Source: JACJWR01 sp964474045
Lineage (GTDB): Bacteria > Actinomycetota > Actinomycetes > S36-B12 > UBA10799
DNA length: 64,000 nucleotides
Direction: 5' to 3'
Assembly (NCBI GenBank): GCA_964474045.1
Contig: CAYYRC010000011.1
Span: 40,291 to 104,290, forward strand
Shown: piece by piece, positions 39,034-47,936 of the stretch
Numbering within the stretch: position 1 is the stretch's first letter
Layout: every line of letters begins with the position of its first letter
Notes under the pieces: model-generated
Database searches by the model: none
What the model was told of the DNA's origin: nothing
Seen by the model: only the letters and a program-made list of their open reading frames with translations
Program-made: the position numbers and the translations under genes

Positions 39034-41187
39034 ATGATCACATTGGGTGCCGAACCCCGCACACCGGCCTCGCTCCTGGCCGCGACTGGCCTCATCGCCC
39101 TCGGATTGCTCGCCGCACCGCCCGCCGCAGCTGCTGCTACTGACGACATCGTCGTCAGCTGGAAGGTCACCGATAGCTGGAGCGGCGGTGCCACCGTGGA
39201 CGTGGCGCTGTCCAACCGCTCGACCACGGCCCTCTCACCATGGTCCGTGACGCTCGCCGGCACCAGCGCCTCGTCGGCGTGGAACGCCGTCCTGACCGGG
39301 GGAAACACCTTCAAGGCACCGGCCTGGGCGCCCGCCCTGCCGGCTGCGGGCACCACCGTGTTCGGGGCGGTGGTGTCGACCGCGACGGCTCCGACCAGCT
39401 GCACCGTGAGCGGACGCGCCTGCCGCATCGAGGTCGCCGGACCCAGTCCCACTCCGACCCCGACCCCCACCCCCACCCCGACGCCGACGCCGACACCCAC
39501 CCCGACGCCGACCCCCACGCCGACGCCCGACCCCGGCCCCGGCAACCTCCCGACTCCAGTGAGGTTCACCCCCACGAGTACCGCGAGCGGCACGATCACC
39601 TATCACACGGCTCTGCCCTATCCGACGGGAACGTCGGACACCCTGAACCTGTCGGCCAACTACACCGACCTCATCATCAGCAACTACACCGCCGGAGCCC
39701 TGCTGGGGCGGCTGTTGACGCAGCAGACCCCGGGCCTGGCGCTCAACCGCGACTACGTCTACGGATCGCTGTTCGCGCAGCTGCTGCAGGAGAACATCAA
39801 CACCGGCGGCTACAGCAACAGCACCGACTGGATCAATCCGACGGCCGCCGAGCGCGCCACGCTGCTCGCGGCGGGCCAGGGCGGGCCCTACCAGATCAAC
39901 GACTACTCCAAGCGCCTCGAGACCGCCGCCGGGATCGGCCTGGTCAACTACGTCGCCCTGCAGAAAGGCCTGGGCTACACCGTCGAGGCTCAGGACTCCG
40001 GCGCCCAGACCGCCAGCAAGGGTCCAGGCTCCCTGGACCAGAAGTACTTCGGCCCCATGGCGGCGGCGTACTTCCACCTCAACGACGCCAACCGGCTCGC
40101 CATGAACAACGCCGACGCCTGGGGTCCGCAGTACGCGACCTATGCGAAGTGCATGACCAACCTGCGCGACGCGCGGTCGGCGGCAGCGACCTACAACAAC
40201 TACGACATGATCCTCAACGCCGCCTACAACGCAGGAACGTACTCGCGGATCCTGGGCGACTACTTCCGCATCTGCGCCGGCGAGTTCGGCACCGGCGCCG
40301 AGGCCACCCAGGTGAAGGCGATCGGTGACTACTCGCTCTCCGACTCGGCCTACCAGCAGGCGATCGGAACCGCGGAGTCGGCGGGATCGACGTTCATCCT
40401 GTACCCGCGCCAGGTACGGCTGTACCTGGACGAGCTGTACAACCAGCGGACCTATCCCTCCGGGGCGATCACCGGAACGAGTCGCATCGACTTGTCCGCC
40501 ACGGACATCGCCTCCGTGTTCGCCAACTCGATGGGAACCCTGGCCTACCTCGACCCAAGCGGCTCCTACCGCTACGTAGCTCAGGCCGACTCACAGGCCG
40601 CCTTCACCGCGGCGCTGGCCAGCACCGGCCTGACGACGGCTTCGCGCCTGGACATCGCGACCAAGGCCGACCGGACGAAGTTCTTCGACCTGCTGGACGC
40701 CGCCATCGGCAAGCTGGCGGCCAACCTGGGCATCGACTTCGGCGCCGTCACCCAGACGACCATCGGGCCGGGCCCTGCTCCCACCCCAACGCCCACGCCA
40801 ACGCCAACGCCCACCCCAACGCCAACGCCAACGCCAACCCCCACGCCCACGCCCACCCCGACAGGTCTGGCCGTCAAGTTGACCGCCGTGTCCGACTGGG
40901 GCAGCGGCCGCACCATGGACGCCAGCGTCACCAACAAGTCCACGACCCCGACATCCTCCTGGCGGGTGACGTTCGCGTGGCCGCAGGACATCACCCCGTG
41001 GAACGCTGCCCGCGTGGCCTACGCCGGCGGCAGCGTCACCGTCGGCAACGCCGCGTGGAACGGGTCGCTGGGATCCGGCGCCACCACAACGTTCGGCTTC
41101 TCCGACGCCTCGGCATCGCTGCCCAAGCCCACGGCCTGCACCGCGGTGGTCAACGGGGCCCCGGTCGCCTGCACCCTGATCCGCTAG
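39034..41187 (+). CDS. Secreted protein with CBM2 domains flanking an unknown core
   Basis: 717-aa exported protein. A Sec signal peptide (LLAATGLIALGLLAAPPAAA) leads to a family 2 carbohydrate-binding module (about 35-135; aromatic surface W in SWSGG, AWNA and APAW). A Pro-Thr linker (about 140-165) joins it to a core of about 400 residues, a second Pro-Thr linker follows, and a second CBM2 module closes the protein (about 610-717). The core has GGPYQINDYSKRLE and AAYNAGTYS, which recall lytic transglycosylase/lysozyme-like sequences, but I cannot name its family. Probably acts on chitin, cellulose or cell-wall glycans. The ATG at 39034 is the first good start before the signal peptide. Confidence 0.8.
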   Translation: MITLGAEPRTPASLLAATGLIALGLLAAPPAAAAATDDIVVSWKVTDSWSGGATVDVALSNRSTTALSPWSVTLAGTSASSAWNAVLTGGNTFKAPAWAPALPAAGTTVFGAVVSTATAPTSCTVSGRACRIEVAGPSPTPTPTPTPTPTPTPTPTPTPTPTPTPDPGPGNLPTPVRFTPTSTASGTITYHTALPYPTGTSDTLNLSANYTDLIISNYTAGALLGRLLTQQTPGLALNRDYVYGSLFAQLLQENINTGGYSNSTDWINPTAAERATLLAAGQGGPYQINDYSKRLETAAGIGLVNYVALQKGLGYTVEAQDSGAQTASKGPGSLDQKYFGPMAAAYFHLNDANRLAMNNADAWGPQYATYAKCMTNLRDARSAAATYNNYDMILNAAYNAGTYSRILGDYFRICAGEFGTGAEATQVKAIGDYSLSDSAYQQAIGTAESAGSTFILYPRQVRLYLDELYNQRTYPSGAITGTSRIDLSATDIASVFANSMGTLAYLDPSGSYRYVAQADSQAAFTAALASTGLTTASRLDIATKADRTKFFDLLDAAIGKLAANLGIDFGAVTQTTIGPGPAPTPTPTPTPTPTPTPTPTPTPTPTPTPTGLAVKLTAVSDWGSGRTMDASVTNKSTTPTSSWRVTFAWPQDITPWNAARVAYAGGSVTVGNAAWNGSLGSGATTTFGFSDASASLPKPTACTAVVNGAPVACTLIR
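39446..39535 (+). repeat. Pro-Thr linker repeat, first
   Basis: Simple (ACNCCN)n repeat encoding alternating Pro and Thr between the first CBM2 and the core domain. Slippage-prone DNA of this kind often varies in length among strains. Confidence 0.85.
40780..40863 (+). repeat. Pro-Thr linker repeat, second
   Basis: Second (ACNCCN)n array between the core domain and the C-terminal CBM2. Codon choice (more ACGCCA and ACGCCC) differs from the first linker, so the two arrays arose or expanded separately. Confidence 0.85.
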
Positions 41188-42548
41188 TCGAACACCCCCG
41201 GGCACTCGTCGGCCACGGTGATGGCGTCGCCGTTCGTCGGCGTAACCGTGCGCTCAGCCACGTTCACGAGGTAGACGAACTCCCCCGACGCGTCCGTGAC
41301 GGTGACGGTGAAGCCGCCGTGGGCCGTTGCGGCGGGGGCGACGCTGTAGGACGCGGCCGCGATCACATCCTCGGCCTCGCCCGCACGGCCGATCGCCACC
41401 GCGCACTCGCGGTAGGCGTCCTGCAGCAGCGCGATGGCCTCGTCCTCGGTGCCCGCCGAGGGCGTCGGGGCGGACGGGATGACCGGATCGGGGGTCACCG
41501 GTGCTGGGGTAACCGGTGCCGGCGTGGCCGGGGCCTGGGTAGTGGGGATCGGGTCGGGCGGCGCCTGGACGTCCGAGGGCTGGTCTTGCGTCCCGTCGGT
41601 CCCGGCGGGACGCACGAAAGTGGTGTTGTTCTCGATGTTGTAGATCGTGTAGTTGTTGATGATCGTCGTCGAGCTCTGGATGATGGTCAGCGCCCCAGGC
41701 TGGAAGTCCGGCCAGGTCGGTCCGGTGTAGCGAACCTGCTTCATGGGCGGCGGCGGGCCCAGCGGGTTGCCGCAGTAGCACTTGACCACCGGTTGGCCGT
41801 ACTGGTTGACCAGCACAGCCGTCCCAGCCTGCAGCACCGAGGTCATCGTTGTCAGGCGCCCGTCGACGAACCCGTGGTTGGTCACCGTCGTGTCGCTGCG
41901 CAGCAGCACCGGCGTGAGCGGCGCGACGAAGGCGGGAATCTGAGCTGCGGTGATCCCCAGCGCCTGCGCCCAGGCCGCGGCCTTGTCGGGGTTGGCCTGC
42001 AGGAAGCTGACCAGCTGGTTCTTGTCGCAGGTGGAGTTGTTCATGGTCCCGCCGAACAGCCCCACCGTCTCGGCCGGCGCGCTCTGGACGCCCTGGACCT
42101 TGACCGGTGTGACCGCGTGGTCCGTGCCGACCGGGGGTGTGAAGGGCGAGTTGGCCGTGGACAGGGGCTCCGTCTGCAGCGTGATGACGTCGCTGACGCT
42201 CGGCGACGAGGTCGCCGCGACCGGCGCGGTCCCGCTGCGGCTCTTGACCAGGTACACCGCGACGCCGCCGCCGACGAGCACCAGGACGAGCACCACCCCC
42301 AGGACGATGGCGGTGAGGGTGCCGGCGCTGACGCCGCGCGAGCCCTGCGGCGGCGCTGCTCTCGTCGCGACGCTCGGCGCGGGCGCCGCCCTGCCCCACC
42401 CCGGCGCCGTGGTCGCCGCGGCCGACGTGGGCGGCGGTTGCGCCGGGGGCTCGGCCGTCGCCGCCCCGGCCTCGACCCACGTCGACCCGTTCCACCACCA
42501 CCACTCCTGGCCGTCCCAATGCCACTCGGGACCAGGCACGCTGCTCAT
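41184..42548 (-). CDS. DUF6777 domain membrane protein
   Basis: 454-aa protein. The first 30 residues include WHWDGQEWWWWNGSTW, an SPOR-like or DUF2510-type Trp motif found at the N-terminus of actinobacterial membrane proteins. After a Pro/Ala linker comes one transmembrane helix (about 75-97), then an extracytoplasmic domain containing GLFGGT, DKNQLVSFLQANPDKAAAW, TPVLLRSDTTVTNHGF and VKCYCGNPLGPP, which match DUF6777. The C-terminal part, after a Thr/Pro-rich spacer, is a small conserved region. Function unknown. Its stop overlaps the CBM2 gene stop in a shared CTAG. Confidence 0.82.
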   Translation of the reverse strand: MSSVPGPEWHWDGQEWWWWNGSTWVEAGAATAEPPAQPPPTSAAATTAPGWGRAAPAPSVATRAAPPQGSRGVSAGTLTAIVLGVVLVLVLVGGGVAVYLVKSRSGTAPVAATSSPSVSDVITLQTEPLSTANSPFTPPVGTDHAVTPVKVQGVQSAPAETVGLFGGTMNNSTCDKNQLVSFLQANPDKAAAWAQALGITAAQIPAFVAPLTPVLLRSDTTVTNHGFVDGRLTTMTSVLQAGTAVLVNQYGQPVVKCYCGNPLGPPPPMKQVRYTGPTWPDFQPGALTIIQSSTTIINNYTIYNIENNTTFVRPAGTDGTQDQPSDVQAPPDPIPTTQAPATPAPVTPAPVTPDPVIPSAPTPSAGTEDEAIALLQDAYRECAVAIGRAGEAEDVIAAASYSVAPAATAHGGFTVTVTDASGEFVYLVNVAERTVTPTNGDAITVADECPGVFD

Positions 42549-42615
42549 GGCACACCCCTTCCGCCGTTTCCACGGTAGGTCCGCGGGCAGTGCGGCGGCA
42601 GGGAGGGAAGTCCCG

Positions 42616-43047
42616 CTACTCGGGCGAGTCGACCGCCTGCCCTCGACCGGCCTCGATCGCAGCGGCGGCCTCGGCGAGGATCCGCTCGAACTGCGCACCC
42701 ATTGCGGCGGCCAGGGCCTCGGCCCCGGAGAGCGGCCGCACCATCACCATGAAATCGTCGATCAGACCATCGGCGTTGAGGTGCAGGAAGTCGCAGCCGT
42801 TGACCACCCTGCCGTCCACGACCGTCTGGAAGATGAGGGCGTGTTCGCGGCCATCCGCGCTGGAGATCTCGCGCAGGTAGTGGAAGTCCTCGAACACGCG
42901 CAGCACCCCGCGCAGGATGGCCGCGGTGATGGGCTTGCCCTGGTAGGGCTTGAAGACGATGGGGCTGGTGAAAGTGACGTCATCGGCCAGCAGGTCCTCG
43001 ACGGCCGCCATGTCGCGCGCCTCGACGGCGGCTCGGAACTCACGCAT
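42616..43047 (-). CDS. NTF2-like (SnoaL-type) protein
   Basis: 143-aa protein of the cystatin-like NTF2 fold. The helix RAAVEARDMAAVEDLLADDVTFTSP, a beta sheet (FVxxxRVVNGCDFLHLNADGLIDDF) and the pocket strands match the SnoaL/ketosteroid isomerase-like group. Catalytic residues cannot be identified, so it may be a binding protein or an isomerase. It overlaps the end of the upstream SRPBCC gene by 8 bp on the same strand and is probably translated with it. Confidence 0.78.
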   Translation of the reverse strand: MREFRAAVEARDMAAVEDLLADDVTFTSPIVFKPYQGKPITAAILRGVLRVFEDFHYLREISSADGREHALIFQTVVDGRVVNGCDFLHLNADGLIDDFMVMVRPLSGAEALAAAMGAQFERILAEAAAAIEAGRGQAVDSPE

Positions 43048-44032
43048 CCGCGGCACCGCCGGAAGCCAGGACGTCGCGCTCCAGCCGCGCGTAGGAAGCC
43101 TCCATGCCGTCGGTCATGCCGGTGCCCAGGATCATGTCGCGAAGCTCGCGGCTGGGATAGGTGATAACCGTGGATACCAGCGTGCCGCCGCTCACGGGGG
43201 TGAGCGTGAGCTCGTTGGTGGTCGCGGGGCCCGCCATCCCGATCATCTGCTCCGTGGTGACCGCGCGGCGGTCGGGAGCGAGCTCCAGCACCTCGCCGGT
43301 GAAGCCGAAGTTTTCCGGCCCGCCGATCCGCTGCCACTCGTAGCGGTAGCTGTCCCCCACGGACTCGCCGACCTGGCACACCGACATCTCCCACCCGTCC
43401 GGCCCGAGCAGCCATCGCGGCAGCAGGTCCGGGTCGTGGTGCGCCCGCCAGACAGGTGCCACGCCGCCACGCACGATCCTGCTGACCCGGACCTGGGTGT
43501 CGCTCAGCAGCTGCGTCGCGACGGGGGTCTCCGCGGCGAACAGCGACTCGTCCGCGAGCACCTCGTCGATCTGGCCCATAGCGGCGAGCATGCCCTCTTC
43601 CATTCCCATGCCGAGCAATTCCTCGAGAACGGCCGCAGAGCCGAAGTCAGTCGTGATGGTCAGCGCCGATCCGCCGTCGGTAGCGCCGAACTCTATGGCC
43701 ATGACCATCGACGGCATGCCCTCCTTCGGGTTGCCGTCCTCGTCGGCGAATCCGTCCACCACCGTGATCTGCTCTTGCGGAACCACCTCCTCGAAGTGCC
43801 AGTAGCCGCGCGACACATCGCCCTCCGGACCGGTCATCGCATAGTCGCTGCGACCGCCGACAAACAGGTCGTGGCGGGTGAAGACCGCCGGATACGTAGG
43901 CGGCCCCCAGAACCGCTCGATCAACCGCGGGTCCACGTAGCCGTCCCAGAGGCGCTCCAGCGGCACGGCGTACTCGGCCCGCACGGTGAGCGTGGCCGCA
44001 TCACGGTCGACATCGACAGACGTTACGGGCAT
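43040..44032 (-). CDS. Tandem SRPBCC (AHSA1-like) domain protein
   Basis: 330-aa protein made of two START/Bet v1-like SRPBCC domains (about 10-145 and 160-320) of the activator-of-Hsp90-homologue type. The first has LERLWDGYVDPRLIERFWGP, the second APVWRAHHDPDLLPRWLLGP, both the W-x-x-x-x-D-P-x-L-x-x-x-W motif. The family binds small hydrophobic ligands. It is coupled to the NTF2-like gene through an 8-bp overlap, and both are likely involved in handling a small ligand. Confidence 0.85.
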   Translation of the reverse strand: MPVTSVDVDRDAATLTVRAEYAVPLERLWDGYVDPRLIERFWGPPTYPAVFTRHDLFVGGRSDYAMTGPEGDVSRGYWHFEEVVPQEQITVVDGFADEDGNPKEGMPSMVMAIEFGATDGGSALTITTDFGSAAVLEELLGMGMEEGMLAAMGQIDEVLADESLFAAETPVATQLLSDTQVRVSRIVRGGVAPVWRAHHDPDLLPRWLLGPDGWEMSVCQVGESVGDSYRYEWQRIGGPENFGFTGEVLELAPDRRAVTTEQMIGMAGPATTNELTLTPVSGGTLVSTVITYPSRELRDMILGTGMTDGMEASYARLERDVLASGGAADA

Positions 44033-44096
44033 GGACAGCTCCTGGGGAGGGTGACGGGCCGGGGACGACAGCCGCCGGGAGGACGCCGCAACCCTG

Positions 44097-44849
44097 TCAG
44101 TCGTCGGCGCTGGCGTCCAGCCCCGCCCCGACCTGAGGATGCAGGATGCCCGGATGACCCGCCGGCAGGCTGCGACGGATCACCGCCCAGGACGCTGCGA
44201 TGACCACCAGCACCATCGGCCAGCCCAACAGGACCCGCGACACCCCGAGCCCCACCAGGTTGTCGGTCAGGTACAGCGGCACGTTGACCGCCGCCCGCAC
44301 CAGAAACGAGGCCACCCAGATCCAGGATGCCCGGGAGTAGGCGCGCATCAGGTCCGGGTCTGATCGCCACCTCGTGCGCTGGCGCAGCGCGAACCCGAGC
44401 ACGACCCCCAGCATCGGCCAGCGGATGAGGATCGACAGCGCCCAGACCAGAGCCGAGGCGATGTTGGCCAGGAGGCTGGGCAGGAAGTAGTCCGAGGCGT
44501 TCCCGGTCTTGGCCGCGACCAGGGCCGCGAACGCAACGGCGGCCAGGCCGCCCACCACCCGGACCGGCTTCTCGCGGCGCCACACGCGCGCCACCGCGAG
44601 GCTCGCGGCGACCGCGAGCGCCGCGACCAGGGCCGTACCCAGCTCGGACCCCGTCGACAGGTAGACGGTGACGAACACCACGCTGGGCAGCGCCGACTCC
44701 AGGGCGCCGCGGCGACCGCCGAGGAGGTCGTGCAACGGGCTCGAGCCGGTGCCGACCTTACTGGCCGGGCCCGCGCTCGCGCCCTCGTCGGGGCCCGTGT
44801 CGCCCGGAGACGCGCCGTCGGCCCGGACGGCACCTGGTTGTTCGGCCAT
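44097..44849 (-). CDS. DUF3159 membrane protein
   Basis: 250-aa protein with five to six predicted helices. LLGGRRGALESALPSVVFVTVY near the first helix, VRVVGGLAAVAFAA and the RSDPDLMRAYSRASWIWVASF segment follow the DUF3159 pattern of actinobacterial membrane proteins of unknown function, often near translation-related or queuosine genes in other genomes. The ATG at 44849 follows a CATGCT element by 6 nt, so it may be leaderless. The last residues are Asp-rich. Confidence 0.8.
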   Translation of the reverse strand: MAEQPGAVRADGASPGDTGPDEGASAGPASKVGTGSSPLHDLLGGRRGALESALPSVVFVTVYLSTGSELGTALVAALAVAASLAVARVWRREKPVRVVGGLAAVAFAALVAAKTGNASDYFLPSLLANIASALVWALSILIRWPMLGVVLGFALRQRTRWRSDPDLMRAYSRASWIWVASFLVRAAVNVPLYLTDNLVGLGVSRVLLGWPMVLVVIAASWAVIRRSLPAGHPGILHPQVGAGLDASADD

Positions 44850-44923
44850 GCGGCAAGCATGACAGAACGGCGCCGCGGCGCCCGCCGTGCCATCGCCCAG
44901 GCTGCCCCTGAGCGGCCAGCCGA

Positions 44924-46429
44924 CTACAACTGCCTGAGAGCGAACTTCCCGTCCAGGGCGAAGTTGCGGCGCAGCCACTCACGGGCGTCGGCGGCGTTCC
45001 GGGGCAGCCCGGTCAGGTCCCGGTGCAGGAAGGTCGACGCGTTCTGCAGCGTCACCTCGCCCAGGTGCGACACGAACTGCGAGGCCTCCTCATGGGCCTT
45101 CTGCTTCCACAGGGCACTCGACGGCAGGTCCGCGGGGCCGGGCTGCTGGGCGTGCGGGTTGGGCTGGCCAGCGGTGTAGGGCAGCGGGTCGAGCTGGTGC
45201 ATGTCCCGACGCGGCTCGGAGCGGTTGAAAGCAGCGTCGATCGTGCGGGCCGCGGCGACGCGGGCGGTGAGCGGATCACCCAGGCCGAGCACCTGCTGCA
45301 GCGTGTGAGTCATCGAGGTGTTGGTGTGCAGGTCGCGGATCACCGTGCCGCGCTTGGTGAACGGCGACACGACGATCGTCGGTACCCGCACACCCAGCCG
45401 GTCGAAGCCGAAGCCCTGCTCGCCGGGGTGGCCGTCCGGCGGTACCGAGGCTGGCGGCGGAACGTGGTCGTAGCAGCCGCCGTGCTCGTCGAACATGATC
45501 ACCAGCGCCGTGCTGTCCCACTGCGGCGAGGTCCGCACGGCGTTGTAGACCCGGGCCAGGAACTGCTCAGCGGCGCGGACGTCGGTCGGCGGGTGGTAGT
45601 CGTCCAGCTCGCCGAACATCATCCGCGGCTCCACCCAGCTGTACTGCGGCAGCATGCCGTTCGCGCAGTCGGAGTAGAACTCGGGCATGTGCGCCGAGTG
45701 GTCGCGCCACAGGTCGACGTGCTTGGCACCGGCCAGGTTGATCGCGGACAGCGGCACCACCTGGGAGGCGTCGTAATAGCACTTCCAGGTGGTGCCGTGC
45801 TCGCTCATGAGGTCGAAGAGGTTGGGAAGGTCGTTGTCCCAGGCGTAGTCGTAGGTGATGTTGTTCTGCACCCGGCCGGCGCTCGTTCCCGCGTGGTAGA
45901 AGGTGCGGTTGGGGAAGGTGCACGAGGGCACGTCGCAGTGCCAGTGGGTGAACACCGCGTACTGCTCGGCCAGGGTGTTGATCACGGGCGCGGTCTCCGG
46001 GGTGAACACCGCCCCGATCCCCTGCATCTCCGCGTCGCTCAGCTCGCGCTCCAGCTGCCAGAGGGCGGTGTAGTAGTAGTTCAGGGCGAAGCCGTCCATG
46101 CTCGGCCGCTGACCCGGTTGCGGGGCGTTGAACGGATCGACCATGAAGTCGGGGAACACCGTGTAGGCGGCGCGGTGCTTGTTGCTCTCGGGCCGGTAGG
46201 CCCCGAACAACTGCACGTTGACGTCGACGTACTCCTCCCCCGGATCCGGGATGGGGTCGGTGAAGTTCGTGGCCGGATGTACCCGCACGATGCCCTTCGG
46301 GTAGGGCAGCTCGATGTCGCGCCCGCGGATGCCGTCCTCGGCATCGATATGCGGCAGGTGGCCGAGCAGGTTGTCGAAGGAACGATTCTCGAACATCACC
46401 ACGACCCACTGCTTGATGCGATCGATCAT
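44924..46429 (-). CDS. Phosphoesterase / phospholipase C-type protein, no signal peptide
   Basis: 501-aa member of the phosphoesterase family that includes bacterial PlcC phospholipases and AcpA-type acid phosphatases. Characteristic motifs are VVVMFENRSFDNLLG at the N-terminus (metal and nucleophile region), HWHCDVPSCTFPNRTFYHAG, and VIMFDEHGGCYDHVPPP. Most relatives are Tat-exported; here the protein starts directly at MIDRIKQWVVVMFENRS, so it appears cytoplasmic. The ATG at 46429 has AAGGAG 9 nt upstream, and the upstream open frame lacks a Tat motif. Substrate (phospholipid, nucleotide or phosphodiester) uncertain. Confidence 0.87.
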   Translation of the reverse strand: MIDRIKQWVVVMFENRSFDNLLGHLPHIDAEDGIRGRDIELPYPKGIVRVHPATNFTDPIPDPGEEYVDVNVQLFGAYRPESNKHRAAYTVFPDFMVDPFNAPQPGQRPSMDGFALNYYYTALWQLERELSDAEMQGIGAVFTPETAPVINTLAEQYAVFTHWHCDVPSCTFPNRTFYHAGTSAGRVQNNITYDYAWDNDLPNLFDLMSEHGTTWKCYYDASQVVPLSAINLAGAKHVDLWRDHSAHMPEFYSDCANGMLPQYSWVEPRMMFGELDDYHPPTDVRAAEQFLARVYNAVRTSPQWDSTALVIMFDEHGGCYDHVPPPASVPPDGHPGEQGFGFDRLGVRVPTIVVSPFTKRGTVIRDLHTNTSMTHTLQQVLGLGDPLTARVAAARTIDAAFNRSEPRRDMHQLDPLPYTAGQPNPHAQQPGPADLPSSALWKQKAHEEASQFVSHLGEVTLQNASTFLHRDLTGLPRNAADAREWLRRNFALDGKFALRQL

Positions 46430-46567
46430 CGATGGGCTCCTTCCACTCCGGCATCGCACCCGAGGAACGCAGGCGCTCCCCGGCCTGGGCGCCGCGGAGC
46501 CGACGTTGTGCGCTGGACCCATTCTGCCCTGCCGCGAGGGAACCCCGGAGGTGGGCAGCAACGCAGC

Positions 46568-46573
46568 TAGAAT
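46568..46573 (+). promoter_or_regulatory. -10 box of leaderless nagZ-like gene
   Basis: TAGAAT ends 7 nt before the ATG at 46581, with no ribosome site in between, consistent with a leaderless mRNA. Confidence 0.55.
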
Positions 46574-46580
46574 CCTGCCG

Positions 46581-47891
46581 ATGCGACCACCTCGAGCGCG
46601 CGCCCGAGCCCTTCGCGCCGCGACTCTCGCAGCCTGCGGGGTCGTGCTCGCGTCGTGCGCCACGGCCCAGTCCGTGCAACCCGCCGCACCTCTGGACGCG
46701 TCCTCCGGCGCGCCTGGTGCCTCGGCCCGGTCGGCTTCGGACCCCGCCGCCCCGACCGGCTGGGGTCCCACCGTCGGCGAGCTCGCCGCGGCTCAGGAGC
46801 TGGTCCGCGGCTGGACGCCGGCGCAGCTAGCCGGCCAGGTCATCGTCGGGCGCTGGCAGGGCACCGACCCCGCAGAGGCGGCCAGGCTGGTGGCGGACCT
46901 GGACCTGGCGGGCGTCCAGCTGACCGGTACCAACATCGTCGATGCCGATCAGGTGCGGGCCGTGACGACCGCGGTGACAGCTGCCTCCGCCGCGACGGGC
47001 CGCGACTTCCCGCCCGTGATCGCCGTGGACCAGGAGGGCGGCGAGGTCGCCCACCTGGCCGGGGTGGCGGTGGACCTGCCACCATTCTCGGTGGCAGGTC
47101 GGGCGGTGGTCGCGCCCAGCGGCGGCGAGGGGACGGTCCAGTCGGCGATGTCGGCCGTGGCGCTGGAGCTGCGCTCGCTGGGATTCACCTGGGTTTTCGC
47201 GCCGGACGCCGACGTTGCGGCCGACGACGGCAGCACATTCATCGGAGACCGGGCGGCCTCCGGCGATGCGGCGACCGCCAGCAGGGCCGTGGCGGCGGCG
47301 GTGAATGGCTACACGAGCGCAGGTATGGCCTGCACGCTCAAGCACTTCCCCGGCCACGGCGGCACCTCCGACGACAGCCATCAGGTGCTGCCCCGGATCG
47401 ACGCGTCGCTGACCGAGCTGCAGGCCCGTGAACTGCTGCCGTTCCAGGCGGGAATCGCCGCAGGCGCACCAGGGGTGATGGTCGGCCATCTGGACGTCGG
47501 GGCGCTGGAGTCCGGGGTTGCCAGCAGCATGTCGGCGCCGACATACCGCTTGCTGCGTGATCAGTTGCACTTCAACGGGGTCGCCATCACCGACTCGCTC
47601 GGGATGGGGGCGGTGATGGAGCGAAGCAGCCCGGCGGTGGATGCGCTGAAGGCCGGCGCGGACCTGCTGCTGATGCCCGCAGACACGCGGCTGGCACACG
47701 CCCAGGTCACGGCTGCCATCGCCAGCGGCGAGGTCGGAAGAGCTCAGGTGGAACAGGCTGCTGCGCGCGTCGTCGCTCTCCAGCACTGGCAGCAACGGGC
47801 AGCGGCGGCGGCGCCGGTGCCCGCGGACGCGACAGCACAGGCGGCAGCGCGGGTGGGCGACATGCGAGCCGCGGCCGATGACGCCCCCTGA
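46581..47891 (+). CDS. Glycoside hydrolase family 3 lipoprotein, NagZ-like
   Basis: 436-aa lipoprotein with lipobox ASC (Cys26) and a family 3 barrel. The signatures are VIAVDQEGGEV, KHFPGHGGTSDDSH (His in KHFPGHG at about 255, the family general-acid region) and ITDSLGMGAV with the catalytic Asp338. These are the features of beta-N-acetylglucosaminidases (NagZ/NamZ-like), which release GlcNAc from muropeptides. Being a lipoprotein it acts outside the cytoplasm. The TAGAAT box 7 nt before the ATG indicates a leaderless mRNA. Confidence 0.9.
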   Translation: MRPPRARARALRAATLAACGVVLASCATAQSVQPAAPLDASSGAPGASARSASDPAAPTGWGPTVGELAAAQELVRGWTPAQLAGQVIVGRWQGTDPAEAARLVADLDLAGVQLTGTNIVDADQVRAVTTAVTAASAATGRDFPPVIAVDQEGGEVAHLAGVAVDLPPFSVAGRAVVAPSGGEGTVQSAMSAVALELRSLGFTWVFAPDADVAADDGSTFIGDRAASGDAATASRAVAAAVNGYTSAGMACTLKHFPGHGGTSDDSHQVLPRIDASLTELQARELLPFQAGIAAGAPGVMVGHLDVGALESGVASSMSAPTYRLLRDQLHFNGVAITDSLGMGAVMERSSPAVDALKAGADLLLMPADTRLAHAQVTAAIASGEVGRAQVEQAAARVVALQHWQQRAAAAAPVPADATAQAAARVGDMRAAADDAP

Positions 47892-47924
47892 CCCGCGACC
47901 ACGCGGCATGAGTCGACGACGAGG

Positions 47925-47930
47925 TATGAA
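47925..47930 (+). promoter_or_regulatory. -10 box of leaderless HD gene
   Basis: TATGAA ends 6 nt before the ATG at 47937, with no ribosome site in between. Confidence 0.4.
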
Positions 47931-47936
47931 TACGGG

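Noticed and set aside
39311..39496. Gly-Val repeat protein on the minus strand
   Set aside because: It is only the antisense reading of the Pro-Thr linker DNA; the second linker gives the same artefact near 40.8 kb.
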